Source: Exophiala sp. HKRS030
Taxonomy: Eukaryota; Ascomycota; Eurotiomycetes; Chaetothyriales; Herpotrichiellaceae
NCBI GenBank assembly: GCA_023897205.1
Contig: JAHWDD010000001.1
Location: 1,674,001-1,738,000 of the forward strand
DNA length: 64,000 bases
Direction of reading: 5' to 3'
Part shown: positions 10,584 to 19,681 of the stretch, in pieces
How the letters are laid out: every line of letters starts with the position of its first letter
Numbering within the stretch: position 1 is the stretch's first letter
Program-made: the position numbers and the translations under genes
Notes under the pieces: model-generated
The model's database searches: none
What the model saw: only the letters and a program-made list of their open reading frames with translations
What the model was told of the DNA's origin: nothing

Positions 10584-10928
10584 TTAGTTCGCGTCATTAC
10601 GCCTCGGGCGTTCTGCGAACGGATTGCCCTGGCAGCTGCGATAGGTGGCAGCCCATTCAGGGAGTTGATAGAACGAAGGGTCCAGGCCTGGTCGCGAGTC
10701 CCTTTGGTGGTCGCGCATGTGTTGGGTGAGCGTGCCCGGGGGAGAGTAGACGCTGCTCGGGTATCGAGGACGGGGATGGGCCTTCGCCTTGCGGCGAAGG
10801 TCTTGTCCACCGACGACGACACCCTTGATTGAGGTTTCGGACACTGAGGTGGTCCGGGGAGGGACAGGACGAGGTGCTGGTTCATCGTCCATGACTGATG
10901 CACGTCTGCAGCTGAACATACAACCCAT
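10584..10928 (-). CDS. Small protein with MGC N-terminus, putatively myristoylated/palmitoylated
   Basis: Unrecognised 114-residue protein beginning MGCMFSC. Gly2 with nearby cysteines is the pattern of N-myristoylated and S-acylated membrane proteins, so peripheral membrane attachment is inferred. The rest is basic and rich in Pro, Ser and Arg, with no domain I know. Support for it being a gene: a strong start context (CAAAATGGG) and a long CT-rich stretch upstream on its strand (the GAG repeat at 11051-11083 read in reverse), typical of fungal leaders. The 3' end is uncertain: a possible 41-nt intron (GTAATG at about 10599 to CAG at about 10559) would replace the last codons and extend the protein. 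No homologue is identified by eye. Confidence 0.5.
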   Translation of the reverse strand: MGCMFSCRRASVMDDEPAPRPVPPRTTSVSETSIKGVVVGGQDLRRKAKAHPRPRYPSSVYSPPGTLTQHMRDHQRDSRPGLDPSFYQLPEWAATYRSCQGNPFAERPRRNDAN

Positions 10929-11050
10929 TTTGAAAGTGGAGCGAAGTTTTCGAGAAGAAATGGTGTAACGTTGTATGATGGTAATTCAAGCGAGTCTGAA
11001 GAGATTCGAAACCAGATTCGGCCGGGGGAGGACATTATTTGTAGTTTCTC

Positions 11051-11083
11051 GAGGAGGAGGAGGAGGAGGAGGAGGAGGAGGAG
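11051..11083. repeat. GAG/CTC trinucleotide microsatellite
   Basis: About eleven uninterrupted GAG units. On the minus strand this is a CTC tract upstream of the small MGC-type gene. Confidence 0.9.
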
Positions 11084-11340
11084 AATCCGAGCGGGCTGTG
11101 CTCGCCGTGATGCCCACTCTCTGACCCTCTGATCGGAGGAGAATGGAGAGTTGTGTGGCAGGTCGAGGCGTCGAAGGTTTGTAGAAGAGTTTGTAGATCT
11201 TTGGTATGTTCCGCATATTTCTTGCGGATGCCATTGAACATGAATGGTGCCAATGGACGATCTTGGGCTGTAAAGGGACCCGGATGATGTTCGGGTCGAC
11301 GATGAGGGAATATCTTGTCGACTACACCTTTGGATCGTCT

Positions 11341-11650
11341 CCATCTAGCCCCTCTTTGCGCCTATTTTGTAAGAGCCTTGGGGTCGATCAAATCAACCAT
11401 CCCTAGTTCTAAAGATTTTTAGTAGAGCAGGCAGCAAACTAGGAAGAGGCGTAGTGCAGAGAAAGCAAAAAAAGACATGTGCTCGACCTCTGGATGTCGA
11501 ATTGTACCCATCTCAGCCCCTCTTTTGTGCCCTTCTCGTGCAAGATGTCGGGTCGATCAAATCGATCATCCCCAGTTCCAACAAGATTTTCAGTAGAGCA
11601 GGCATCAGGACAGAAAGAGGCGCAATGAAAAGTGGGAAGAAAAAAGACAG
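11341..11650. repeat. Diverged tandem duplication, period about 168 bp
   Basis: Copy 1 (about 11341-11480) and copy 2 (about 11509-11650) share ordered landmarks at a constant offset of 168-169 bp: AGCCCCTCTTT (11347 and 11515), GTCGATCAAATC (11383 and 11552), AGTAGAGCAGGCA, then GAGGCG and an A-rich AAAGACA segment. Divergence is substantial, so the duplication is not recent. Confidence 0.85.
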
Positions 11651-12000
11651 GTGCGGGTCTTTTTCTGTCTCTCAGTCATTATTGTTGCCGCAGGCATTGG
11701 GGAACCGATGGTGGTTGTCATCTGTATGGCATAATCAATTCTTGTCTTGCCCTTTGGTATGTGCTCAATGTATATTGGTGTCACAATTTTCGATATTTTC
11801 GCATTGAGTATTTCCTGTAGGCAGTTATGGCCGTGCACATTCTGCGTGAACAGGCAACAATACTCCTCTTGCACGAGACAATGCGTAGTGATACCTTTTT
11901 CCGTATGGACCATACACGAACCGTGTCTCGAAATCTGTCGACACGTAGAAGGAGTGGATTCATCATGGCCGAGGGGTCCCAGCGAGAAAGAGAGATGGGT

Positions 12001-12013
12001 GGGGGGGGGGGGG
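12001..12013. repeat. Homopolymer run of 13 G
   Basis: Thirteen consecutive G in non-coding sequence; similar 13-G runs lie at 12342-12354 and 39405-39417. Confidence 0.85.
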
Positions 12014-12341
12014 AAACGTCGTGAGTTTTTGAGAAGCCCAACCGTGGTAACTTCTGCTTTTGCAAAATGCCTCAAATTGGTTCTTATAGAGATTTCCATT
12101 GTAGATCCGAGTCACTTTTTTGTTGTTGTTATTGTTGTCGGGGGGGCGGATCACTATCAAAGGTCGAAGGTCAGGTCAAAGGGGAGAGGACGAGTGAAGT
12201 GGAAACAAATCGCGATCTACATTTTGACCCCGGTGCGTGTTTGGCGAAAAGCTCCACAAAAATGTTCGGACTCGAAATCCGTGTCATGTTGCAGCCTTGT
12301 CCAAACTTGACGTGACGAGGCTGAAACGCGTTCGGCCGCCC

Positions 12342-12354
12342 GGGGGGGGGGGGG
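12342..12354. repeat. Homopolymer run of 13 G
   Basis: Second 13-G run, 340 bp from the first, in the same gene-poor spacer. Confidence 0.85.
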
Positions 12355-12753
12355 TTTATTACAATAGGAAGATGTTCACAGCCTTGCACTTCATCACGTG
12401 CGACAATCTCGTTTTTCTCTCACGTCCAGGACGACCTCAAGTGCTGGGAGAAGTATAGGATTCGAGCAAAGGAGGTTGCCCTAAATAGATTATGTAATGG
12501 ACAGCGTTGCATACCTCCCAAGGGTCATCTGGAATAGTTTGTATTTGTTACCAATTAGTCCCGGTCTCACTGATGGTGTTCACGTAGTCAGTCTTGTACG
12601 CAGAGGTGATTATTTTTCTTCATTTCACAAGGACTACACACAGGACATAATAATTGAACATGACAATCTTTATAGTCTCACGCAGATAGGCATTTAACTC
12701 TTCATGCATTGCGTCAAGCCTACATAGTATCTACGTAGGTGTCCTCCCTCCCG

Positions 12754-14800
12754 CTAGGCATTCGCACTTTCAACATGATCTTCCTGTCTCTTGAAATCTG
12801 TAGGATTCGTTGTTACCGTGCCATCGTCCATGTCCGTGGCGGTATTGTTCAAAGTGTTTGTGTTTGGCCCGTCCAGTCGAGTCTTCCTCATCGTGACGGC
12901 GGTGTGTTTTGTGAAGTACAACGAAGGGTCACGAATAAAAGTACTGACCACGAAAGCGGCCACTCCGAACGGTATCGACACAAGCCATGCAATCTTGAAG
13001 GCGTCGGTGTAACCCCAGCGGACGGCCTCCGAAGCGGCACTGACGACGTCTTGGGGCACTTGTGCCAACTCGGACTTGATCCCAGCCGACAGAGCGACAA
13101 TGAGTCCGGGAACTCTATCGACAGGGTAACCCAGGGGTGTAACTGCGGTGATGACGCGACTGGGGATCGTCGTGGCGGATCGATTATTCACCACAGTGGT
13201 GAAGATGGCCGTGCCGATTGCTCCTCCTAGGAATCGTACGCCTCCTATCAAGCCGTAAGCCAGACCAATGTCTCGTTGTGGGATGTGTAGTCCACAGGTG
13301 ACATAACAGGCGATCAAGATCCATCCAAAGGGGATATTGGTGAAGGCCTGGAACACCACTCCCATGGCGATGCGGTCGGGGGTGATCAGGGCCATGAGAG
13401 CGGTGAAGATGGATTGAATGGCCACGGCCGTCATGATCTGCCAGTGGACGTGTTTGATCTTGAACAGCAGACCACCAAGTACGGTGCCTCCCAGTGCACC
13501 ACAAGCACCCGCGGGGATGTTGTAGATTCCAGCCTTGATGGAGTCCGAAGTGAAGACGTAGGCGATCTCTTCCGGGATCAGTGTGTTGATGCTGATAAAC
13601 ACCAGACCGGTGACAAAGATGACCACCAAAAGGGAGGTGAACTCTCGGAATTTCTTGAATAGTCTGTAAGGGAAAATAGGCCGTTTGACCGGACCGTAAA
13701 AGTCCCAGAAAAATGTGCTGATGAACACCACGATGCCGATGATCAAGGGCGCGAGGACGTGTGCCGACGCCCATGGGTATGTCGTGCCACCCCAGCCCAG
13801 GCCGAGGAGAAACAATGTCGTCCCACATGTGAACAAAAAGATCCCACCGTAGTCGAGCTCGCCGAGGATGTCGCGGCGACTACGATCCAAAAAGGGACGT
13901 GACGGAGGTGTGTAGAAGATTGCCGTCCCGGCAAAGGAGATGACCCCCGTTATGACTCCCAGGATGTATATCCAGCGCCACGAGGCATTCTTCGTGAGCG
14001 CCCTGGCCATGAGAGGGCCAAAGGCACTGGTCGCGAGGATGTGCAGTTCTGTGGATGCGAGACCGAGTGAACGATACCTGTTGGGTAGAAGTTCTGATAT
14101 GGCCGGGTAGTTGCTAGATGAGTGGCCATTGGTATTAGTATTCAAGTGTGTACAACAGCCGATGAGAGAACAGACGAAAGGTGACATAAACAACAATACT
14201 GAGGTATGGTTTTCGGGGAGAATGGAATACTGGCAAGGTAACAAGTGCGCCGGCAATGACTCACACGAATGCAGTCCCTGTTCCAAATCCAAGAATTACC
14301 ATGGCCGCTATACTTTGGTGAACCGATTGAGATGTGGCACCGATGATGTGACCTATGATGAGAACAATTTGGCCAAACAACAAGGTATCCCGACGGCCGA
14401 AGAAGTCACTCAGTTGTCCTGCCAGAGTAAATGCCACACTCGCAGCCAAGGACCAGCCCGAGGCCATCCAACTGACATTGTCGGTAGACCCTTGCAGTTC
14501 AAGGGAGATGGGGACGAGGACCGAAAAGACGGTGTTGATGGTGAAGCTGATGGAAGGGTTTCCCGTAAATCCAAGAAAGAAAATGGCTATCCAGGTCCTT
14601 ATGCTGACTTTGCGCTCATCGTCCAAGTCTTCGAGAGCCGCACGATGAGGATCTCCATGGTCGTCGCGGATATTGGGATCGAGGAGTTCGTTGCCGATCT
14701 CTCCCTTTACGGGCTTTTTCTCAGCCTCGTGCTCTTCGCGGTGCTCATGCGCCGCCACTTGCTGCTGACTGATGTGCGACGACATCTTCTTCAGAGACAT
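12754..14800 (-). CDS. MFS transporter, TRI12/siderophore-like family
   Basis: Plasma-membrane proton-coupled exporter or importer of the 14-TM major facilitator group (TRI12/siderophore-type; substrate unknown). Exons on the minus strand: 14800-14265 and 14113-12754, giving 631 residues. The 151-nt intron has a GTGAGT donor, a TACTAAT branch and a TAG acceptor, and the frame is kept. Seen: charged cytosolic N-terminus (about 1-70), the loop motif GQLSDFFGRRD after TM2, ELLPNRYR in the second transmembrane block, then hydrophobic helices to a hydrophilic tail. A second Met at codon 6 is possible. A CACGTG palindrome lies just upstream of the ATG. First gene of the accessory block; nothing shows what it transports. 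Confidence 0.88.
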
Positions 14801-15914
14801 TTGGGGGGGCCACGTGAAGTAAGTGTGTGTGGGGAGAGAGAATTTGCTTCTGGAATTATAAAAAGTAAAAACAACGATTGAGGTGTCGAAGAGGCTGTCC
14901 TCCGTCGTGGACTTGCAAATAATAATCCCTTGGGCAGGTAATTAATATGCACGTCGCCAGATGAAGCAGCCCGGGGTAAGGGCGGAGTATAGCTTGTTAC
15001 ATCCCAAGTGGTGTGTGGAGAGTTGGAAGTACATGGCCGGACCGAGTCCATTATCGTGGGTGTTTTTGGTCTTGTACGAGTACTTGTACATTGTCTTGAT
15101 TGGGACGCCAGAAGATATAGTCGGCCCGGGGTTTGGTGGCGTTGTCTTGTCTGGTATATTCCGTATCTAAACAAGGGTCCCTTGCTCCGGGACGACACTC
15201 CCTTCTCGCTCCGTTATCAGTGCATATGCGTGTGGCAGAAATTGGATGACTATTGATCGAGAGTCGTATGAATGAGATCTCGGAGGGTTCTACATCGGAG
15301 TTGTAGATTATGGATGTCTTCTGCATGGTAAGATGAAGCAGCACTTGGAGAATGAAATAAACACGTATCAACAAAGTGTGAATACTGATGCTAGAGTCTC
15401 ATCATACGAGGTCTGACTTGCCATTTCCTTCGTACTGTCTGTTTGCCATTGATCGCTTATAGAATTTCCGCATCTGGTAGAAAAAGTATCACGTACATTG
15501 TTTTATTGCTTTTCGGCCGAGGCTGCGGAGAACATCATTGTTTCTCGCTCGAAACAGAAGGAAATGTCCCATGATTTCATGGCAGAAGCCATTGACTGGA
15601 ACAAAGGATACCTAGTGAGGTACGATTAACCCTCAGAGCTACGTGCTCACCATGCTGCTGGGTCTCATGGTACGCAAGGCGTTGTACGTCTGATCTCAAT
15701 ACCACGTGGGAATATGATTGTCGCTCCGGGTGAGAATAAAAAGTAAATAGCATCAAGAAGCGAGAGATCCAGGGCTTGATACTAGCACACTATCTCCGTT
15801 GAGCATATTATGGCCGAGAGAAACATTCGTACATAATCCGACACTCGGACCGGCTATTCGATCTAGAAGATTTTGAATGAGTGTAGACCTATTCACTATT
15901 CAACCGTATACGAT
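14801..15914. other. Spacer between MFS gene promoter and FAH-like gene 3' end
   Basis: 1.1 kb; only short open frames without recognisable similarity. It holds the MFS promoter and the 3' region of the FAH-like gene. Confidence 0.6.
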
Positions 15915-17536
15915 CTAGGACGACTTGGCCGGCAGCACCACACCAGTGACACCTCCGAAGCCAGCCTTGCTCCCATCTGGCGTCTTGAACCAGCCCTCTA
16001 TCGTCAATCTGTCGCCGTCCTTCAACCAGTCGAATTTCTCGCCACTGACATCAGGAAGCTTGTGGCCGACAATATGCACCTCGGCTAAACAACCAAAGGT
16101 CGTGTAAGATTTCTCGTCCGGGCCTTGAGGTGGCCGAGTATCCTTTGTACACATCAGTTGTTAGTATATACTCGCTCGGCCCGGAGTTGTAAAGAAAAGC
16201 ACTTACTGGAGATGAGAACGTGCCCGTACCCAATATATCGCCTGCGTGCAATCCACAACCCGATGAGGATTGGTATGCCACGTGCTGGTATGGGCTCCAG
16301 TACGCATCGGCCATCTTGGTGCGGACAAGTTCAACCTCCTCTCCACCTTTGCCTATTGAGCATGATAATGTCAGTGACATGAGGTAGTGATGGCTGGATC
16401 TATTTCGAACTCACGAGATACTCTAGCTCTCAGGTCAACATCAAAAACACCTTGGTCTTTCTCGTCCAAGTCCAAGATGGGAGATACTTTGGACTCGACG
16501 GTTGGTATCGCGGCTGTCGGGCTCCCTCTAAGCGCATCCAGCGTTACGACCCAGGGAGATATGCTCGTCAGGAAACTCTTGGAGTGAAACGGTCCGAAAG
16601 GATACATCTCGTGACTTTGGATATCTCGGGCCGACCAGTCATTCAACAAAACATAGCCAAAGATGTGGTCTGGTGCCTCTTTCGCAGACACCGAGTTCGG
16701 GGCTTCAATAGGTGTGGCGATGATACTGGCCATTTCCACCTCGAAATCTAATTTCTCGCAAGTATTATAGCCCGTTTTATCAGATCCACCAGGCTTGAAG
16801 ATACCCCGTGGTCGGACGACATCGGTTCCGGAGACCGTGATGGATGATATACGGCCGTTATAGCCCATTGGATATTCCCAGAATGCTGTTGGGATGGGAC
16901 TGTTGAAGCTTCGCATTCCCTGAGTTGTGTCAGATTAAGTAATAAGCAATATGTTCAACATAAAACACTCACATTGTCCGCGTGCACGTAGGAACTGAAA
17001 AAGTCCGTGTAATCGGTCACAGACACCGGCATGTGCATCTGCACTTTATTCAAAGGAATAAATGCCTCATTGTTGAGTTCTTGATTCTCATATAGAGGAG
17101 ACCCGCCGTCTGACAGGTTCTTGATGATTGTTGTTCTGACAAGGCTACGGTCCTTGGTGGAAAGAGCCGCAAACTTGTTCAGAACAGGCTGCAGATATTC
17201 AAGTCAGCGAATCGTGCGAGATTTCAAAGAGGGAGAAGGATGTCCACAGGCAAACGCACAGCCAAAAACATGTCACCTAGTTGGCTTTCGAGGCCAATGC
17301 TATCGAATACTCCATGCTTGGCCAATTTATCCAGTTCTAGGACATAACTCCCAACAGCAACACCGGCTCTCTTCTTTGACTAGAGATGATTGTCAGCATG
17401 AAGTATGTCATTTTGCCGTTTGTAGTAGACTTACACCCAGTCCGTCTCCTTCTGGAGTACTAAAGATACCGAAAGGAATGTTCCCTATGGGAAAGGGGGA
17501 GTCTGCCGGCACTTCCAAAGGATACTTGGGTCCCAT
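15915..17536 (-). CDS. Fumarylacetoacetase-family hydrolase (divergent paralogue)
   Basis: FAH cleaves fumarylacetoacetate to fumarate and acetoacetate, the last step of tyrosine/homogentisate breakdown; this copy may act on a related ring-cleavage product. Six exons (minus): 17536-17435, 17379-17260, 17188-16973, 16919-16415, 16352-16207 and 16142-15915; 438 residues, all junctions in frame. Seen: N-terminal SH3-like FAH domain (FPIGNIPFGIFST), metal/catalytic block DYTDFFSSYVHAD with the conserved Asp and His, GYVLLNDWSARDIQ with Arg and Gln, and Lys in HSKSFL. Divergent points: MGYNGR where the family usually has GYHGR, and unusual spacing in the C-terminal half. Divergently transcribed from the MBL-fold gene with 297 bp between starts, suggesting co-regulation. 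The donor of intron 2 (GTGCGT) is non-optimal. Confidence 0.92.
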
Positions 17537-17833
17537 CTTGTTTTGTGTAGCAAAGTCAGCTGGCATACAACGGTCTCATAGGTGTTCCTGACGCTCATTT
17601 GGGGGCACGAACTGGTATCGAGTTGGTATAAGAGTGGTCGTTGTACGAGATATCGTGTCGATCATAGAGGTCGGTCCGGGTGGGGCTAAGAGCCTTGTCA
17701 CACGCCTCAGGCACGAAGACCGTACAACAGATGTTGATTTTGATAAAGTGGAAGTTGGGCTCTGTGTCTGGAAGTCTTGCAGTTGTATCTCATGAGTTTA
17801 GAAAACAACAGTTGTCCACAGTGATAGTTCAAC

Positions 17834-18866
17834 ATGGCATACAAGGCAAAAACACCACTCCCCGTGCCCAAGTCCGAGGATGCATTCGTCAAAGTCGTCC
17901 CTTTTGACACAGCGTGGATGAAGTCGCGGGCGGATTTGGCCATAGAAGGTCTCAAGGGAACAGTGAGGCAGACATCTTGGAGGTTCTACATTACCCATCC
18001 TTCGACAAACACAAAGATGTGGTTTGATCTTGGTGTTTCTCATGCAAGTTTGGCCCGCGCTGTGAGGAGCAAACCTTGAGCCCAAGAGCTGATATCATAC
18101 TCGACACAGGACCTAACAATGTATCCTCCTCGTATTCAACGCGTCCAGCATAAGGTATTTAACACAGAGGCCGCCGCAACAAGCCCGGCTGAAGATATCG
18201 AGTCCTTGGGCGAGGACCCAAAAGACGTCAAATACATCATTGTGAGGTAAGGGATGCACTTACTGCCCTGCCGATTGAGATACTAACAACTGTGTCAGCC
18301 ACGGCCATTGGGATCATATCTTCCCGGCCAAGTCATATCATCCGAACGCGAGGCTCTTCTGCGGCAAGGGCAGCTTCGAGTATTCGACTCCCTGTTGGCC
18401 GACTGAAGCCGATAGCACTTTTGACGGACGGGTTTGGGATCCCAAGATTTCTGAACTGCCAATCGAAGAGTTTCCCTCGCCCTCGGAGGCCCCCGATAAG
18501 TGGCAGCCACTTGGGCCATATAGAAATGCGCTCGACTTCTTCGGGGACGGAAGTTTCTGGGTCATCGACGCCCCTGGACATTGCTTGGGAAATATCGCCG
18601 CGCTAGCAAGGATGAAGAACAAGGCCGGAGAGACGAAATGGGCATTTTTGGGCGGGGATTGCTTTCACTGCCACCATTTCGTCTACTACCCAGAGGCACC
18701 TTTTGGAAAAGGGGTGTCGGTGGTGCCGACCAATACGTTCCATGAGAACATGGAGGAAGCGCGCGAGATCATCCGGCAGACAGCTGAGTTGAAAAAGGGA
18801 GAAGGCAATAATGCGTTGATCTGGATAGCGCACTGTGATTCCCTCGAAGGGATTTGGGAATTTTGA
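17834..18866 (+). CDS. Metallo-beta-lactamase-fold hydrolase
   Basis: Probable zinc-dependent hydrolase of the MBL superfamily (lactonase/glyoxalase-II-like); substrate unknown. Exons 17834-18043, 18110-18246 and 18299-18866; 304 residues. Seen: HxHxDH metal motif as SHGHWDH, third-ligand region APGHCLGN, bridging Asp in GGDC, and a late His in WIAHCD, so a full two-metal set. Intron 1 starts GCAAGT, a GC-AG intron: only this junction (H then DLTMYPPR) keeps the frame. Intron 2 has GTAAGG, a perfect TACTAAC branch and CAG, and falls inside the Ser codon just before the HGHWDH metal motif. Shares a 297-bp promoter with the FAH-like gene and is followed by a Zn2Cys6 regulator, so a shared catabolic role is inferred. 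Confidence 0.88.
18044..18109 (+). other. GC-AG intron in the MBL-fold gene
   Basis: 66-nt intron with GCAAGT at the 5' end, a GCTGAT branch-like site and CACAG at the 3' end. No GT donor nearby preserves the frame into the next exon. Confidence 0.75.
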
Positions 18867-19681
18867 TACCAACCCTACAGAAGCGGCCAGACGCAGATGA
18901 GGATCTTCAATGTCTCTCGTCTCACCCCAGCTTTGGCCAATGATAGTTTCGTGATAATCACACTAGACAAGATGTCTGTACCCTGGACTGATCATGTGCA
19001 TGGAGACGGAGGAAGTGCGTGAGACGTACGGAGTATCAGGGAGGAGTGATGAATATGCGACATAGGCTATTATAAATGAAGAAACATACAGTAGACTTAC
19101 TTGGTAGGCTCTCCGGGCATCACCAAGACCTAAACCTACTGGAGTCATCGACCCCTGTAGGGCACCTACAGTAGCCTCTTTCGCTTAACCAACTCGGCGT
19201 TGCTGGCGCCCTCTTCGGGGGTCTCGGGGAGGTGATGGGGGCCTCTATTCCCGCGACATCCAATATTATCTCTGCAGAGGGTCGTTTCTACTCGCACCGG
19301 GACGGGGAAGAAGGCACTTCATCGTCAGCCACCACCAGCCGAGTCCTAATCTTCTCCATTCTCCTTCCTCGCTTCTCCATCGCCCGTCATCTTCCACCCA
19401 CCTCTACAATGGTCTTCTTATCCCCGTATTCGGCCTATGCTTGGACACCATGGACCCTTGGACGACAGTGCCTAGAACCCATGTACGACCCGGGGCCGAA
19501 ATTCACATTCACTCACACCATTGCCTCGTACTCCGTACAAGATGCCCGTCTTACACTACGCAGTCGATTTGTGGAGTGACGGGTCTCCGCGAGATCCCCG
19601 GATTTCCTCTCGTCTTTTCCTCTTGCTGACATTTTCAGCCTCTTCATTTAGAACTTCATATTCACCTCTGCCTAAAGCGCC
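18867..19681. other. Spacer between MBL-fold gene and Zn2Cys6 regulator
   Basis: 815 bp; no gene recognised. The last 250 bp are CT-rich, as expected of the regulator's leader. Confidence 0.55.

Larger units (their letters stand above)
10929..12753. other. Gene-poor spacer with a tandem duplication and G-runs
   Basis: 1.8 kb without a supportable gene. Notable contents are a GAG microsatellite (11051-11083), an imperfect tandem duplication of about 168 bp (11341-11650) and two runs of 13 G (12001-12013 and 12342-12354). Open frames of 160-190 codons exist on both strands but have no family features and run through simple sequence. Confidence 0.6.

Noticed and set aside
10448..11344. 298-codon minus-strand open frame
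   Set aside because: It contains a Leu run produced by the GAG/CTC microsatellite, has no family features, and overlaps the better supported MGC-type gene in another frame.
11605..12310. Overlapping open frames of 164 and 187 codons on opposite strands
   Set aside because: They run through the tandem duplication and a G-run, with no family features on either strand.
14111..14881. 256-codon plus-strand open frame
   Set aside because: It is the antisense shadow of the first exon and intron of the MFS transporter.
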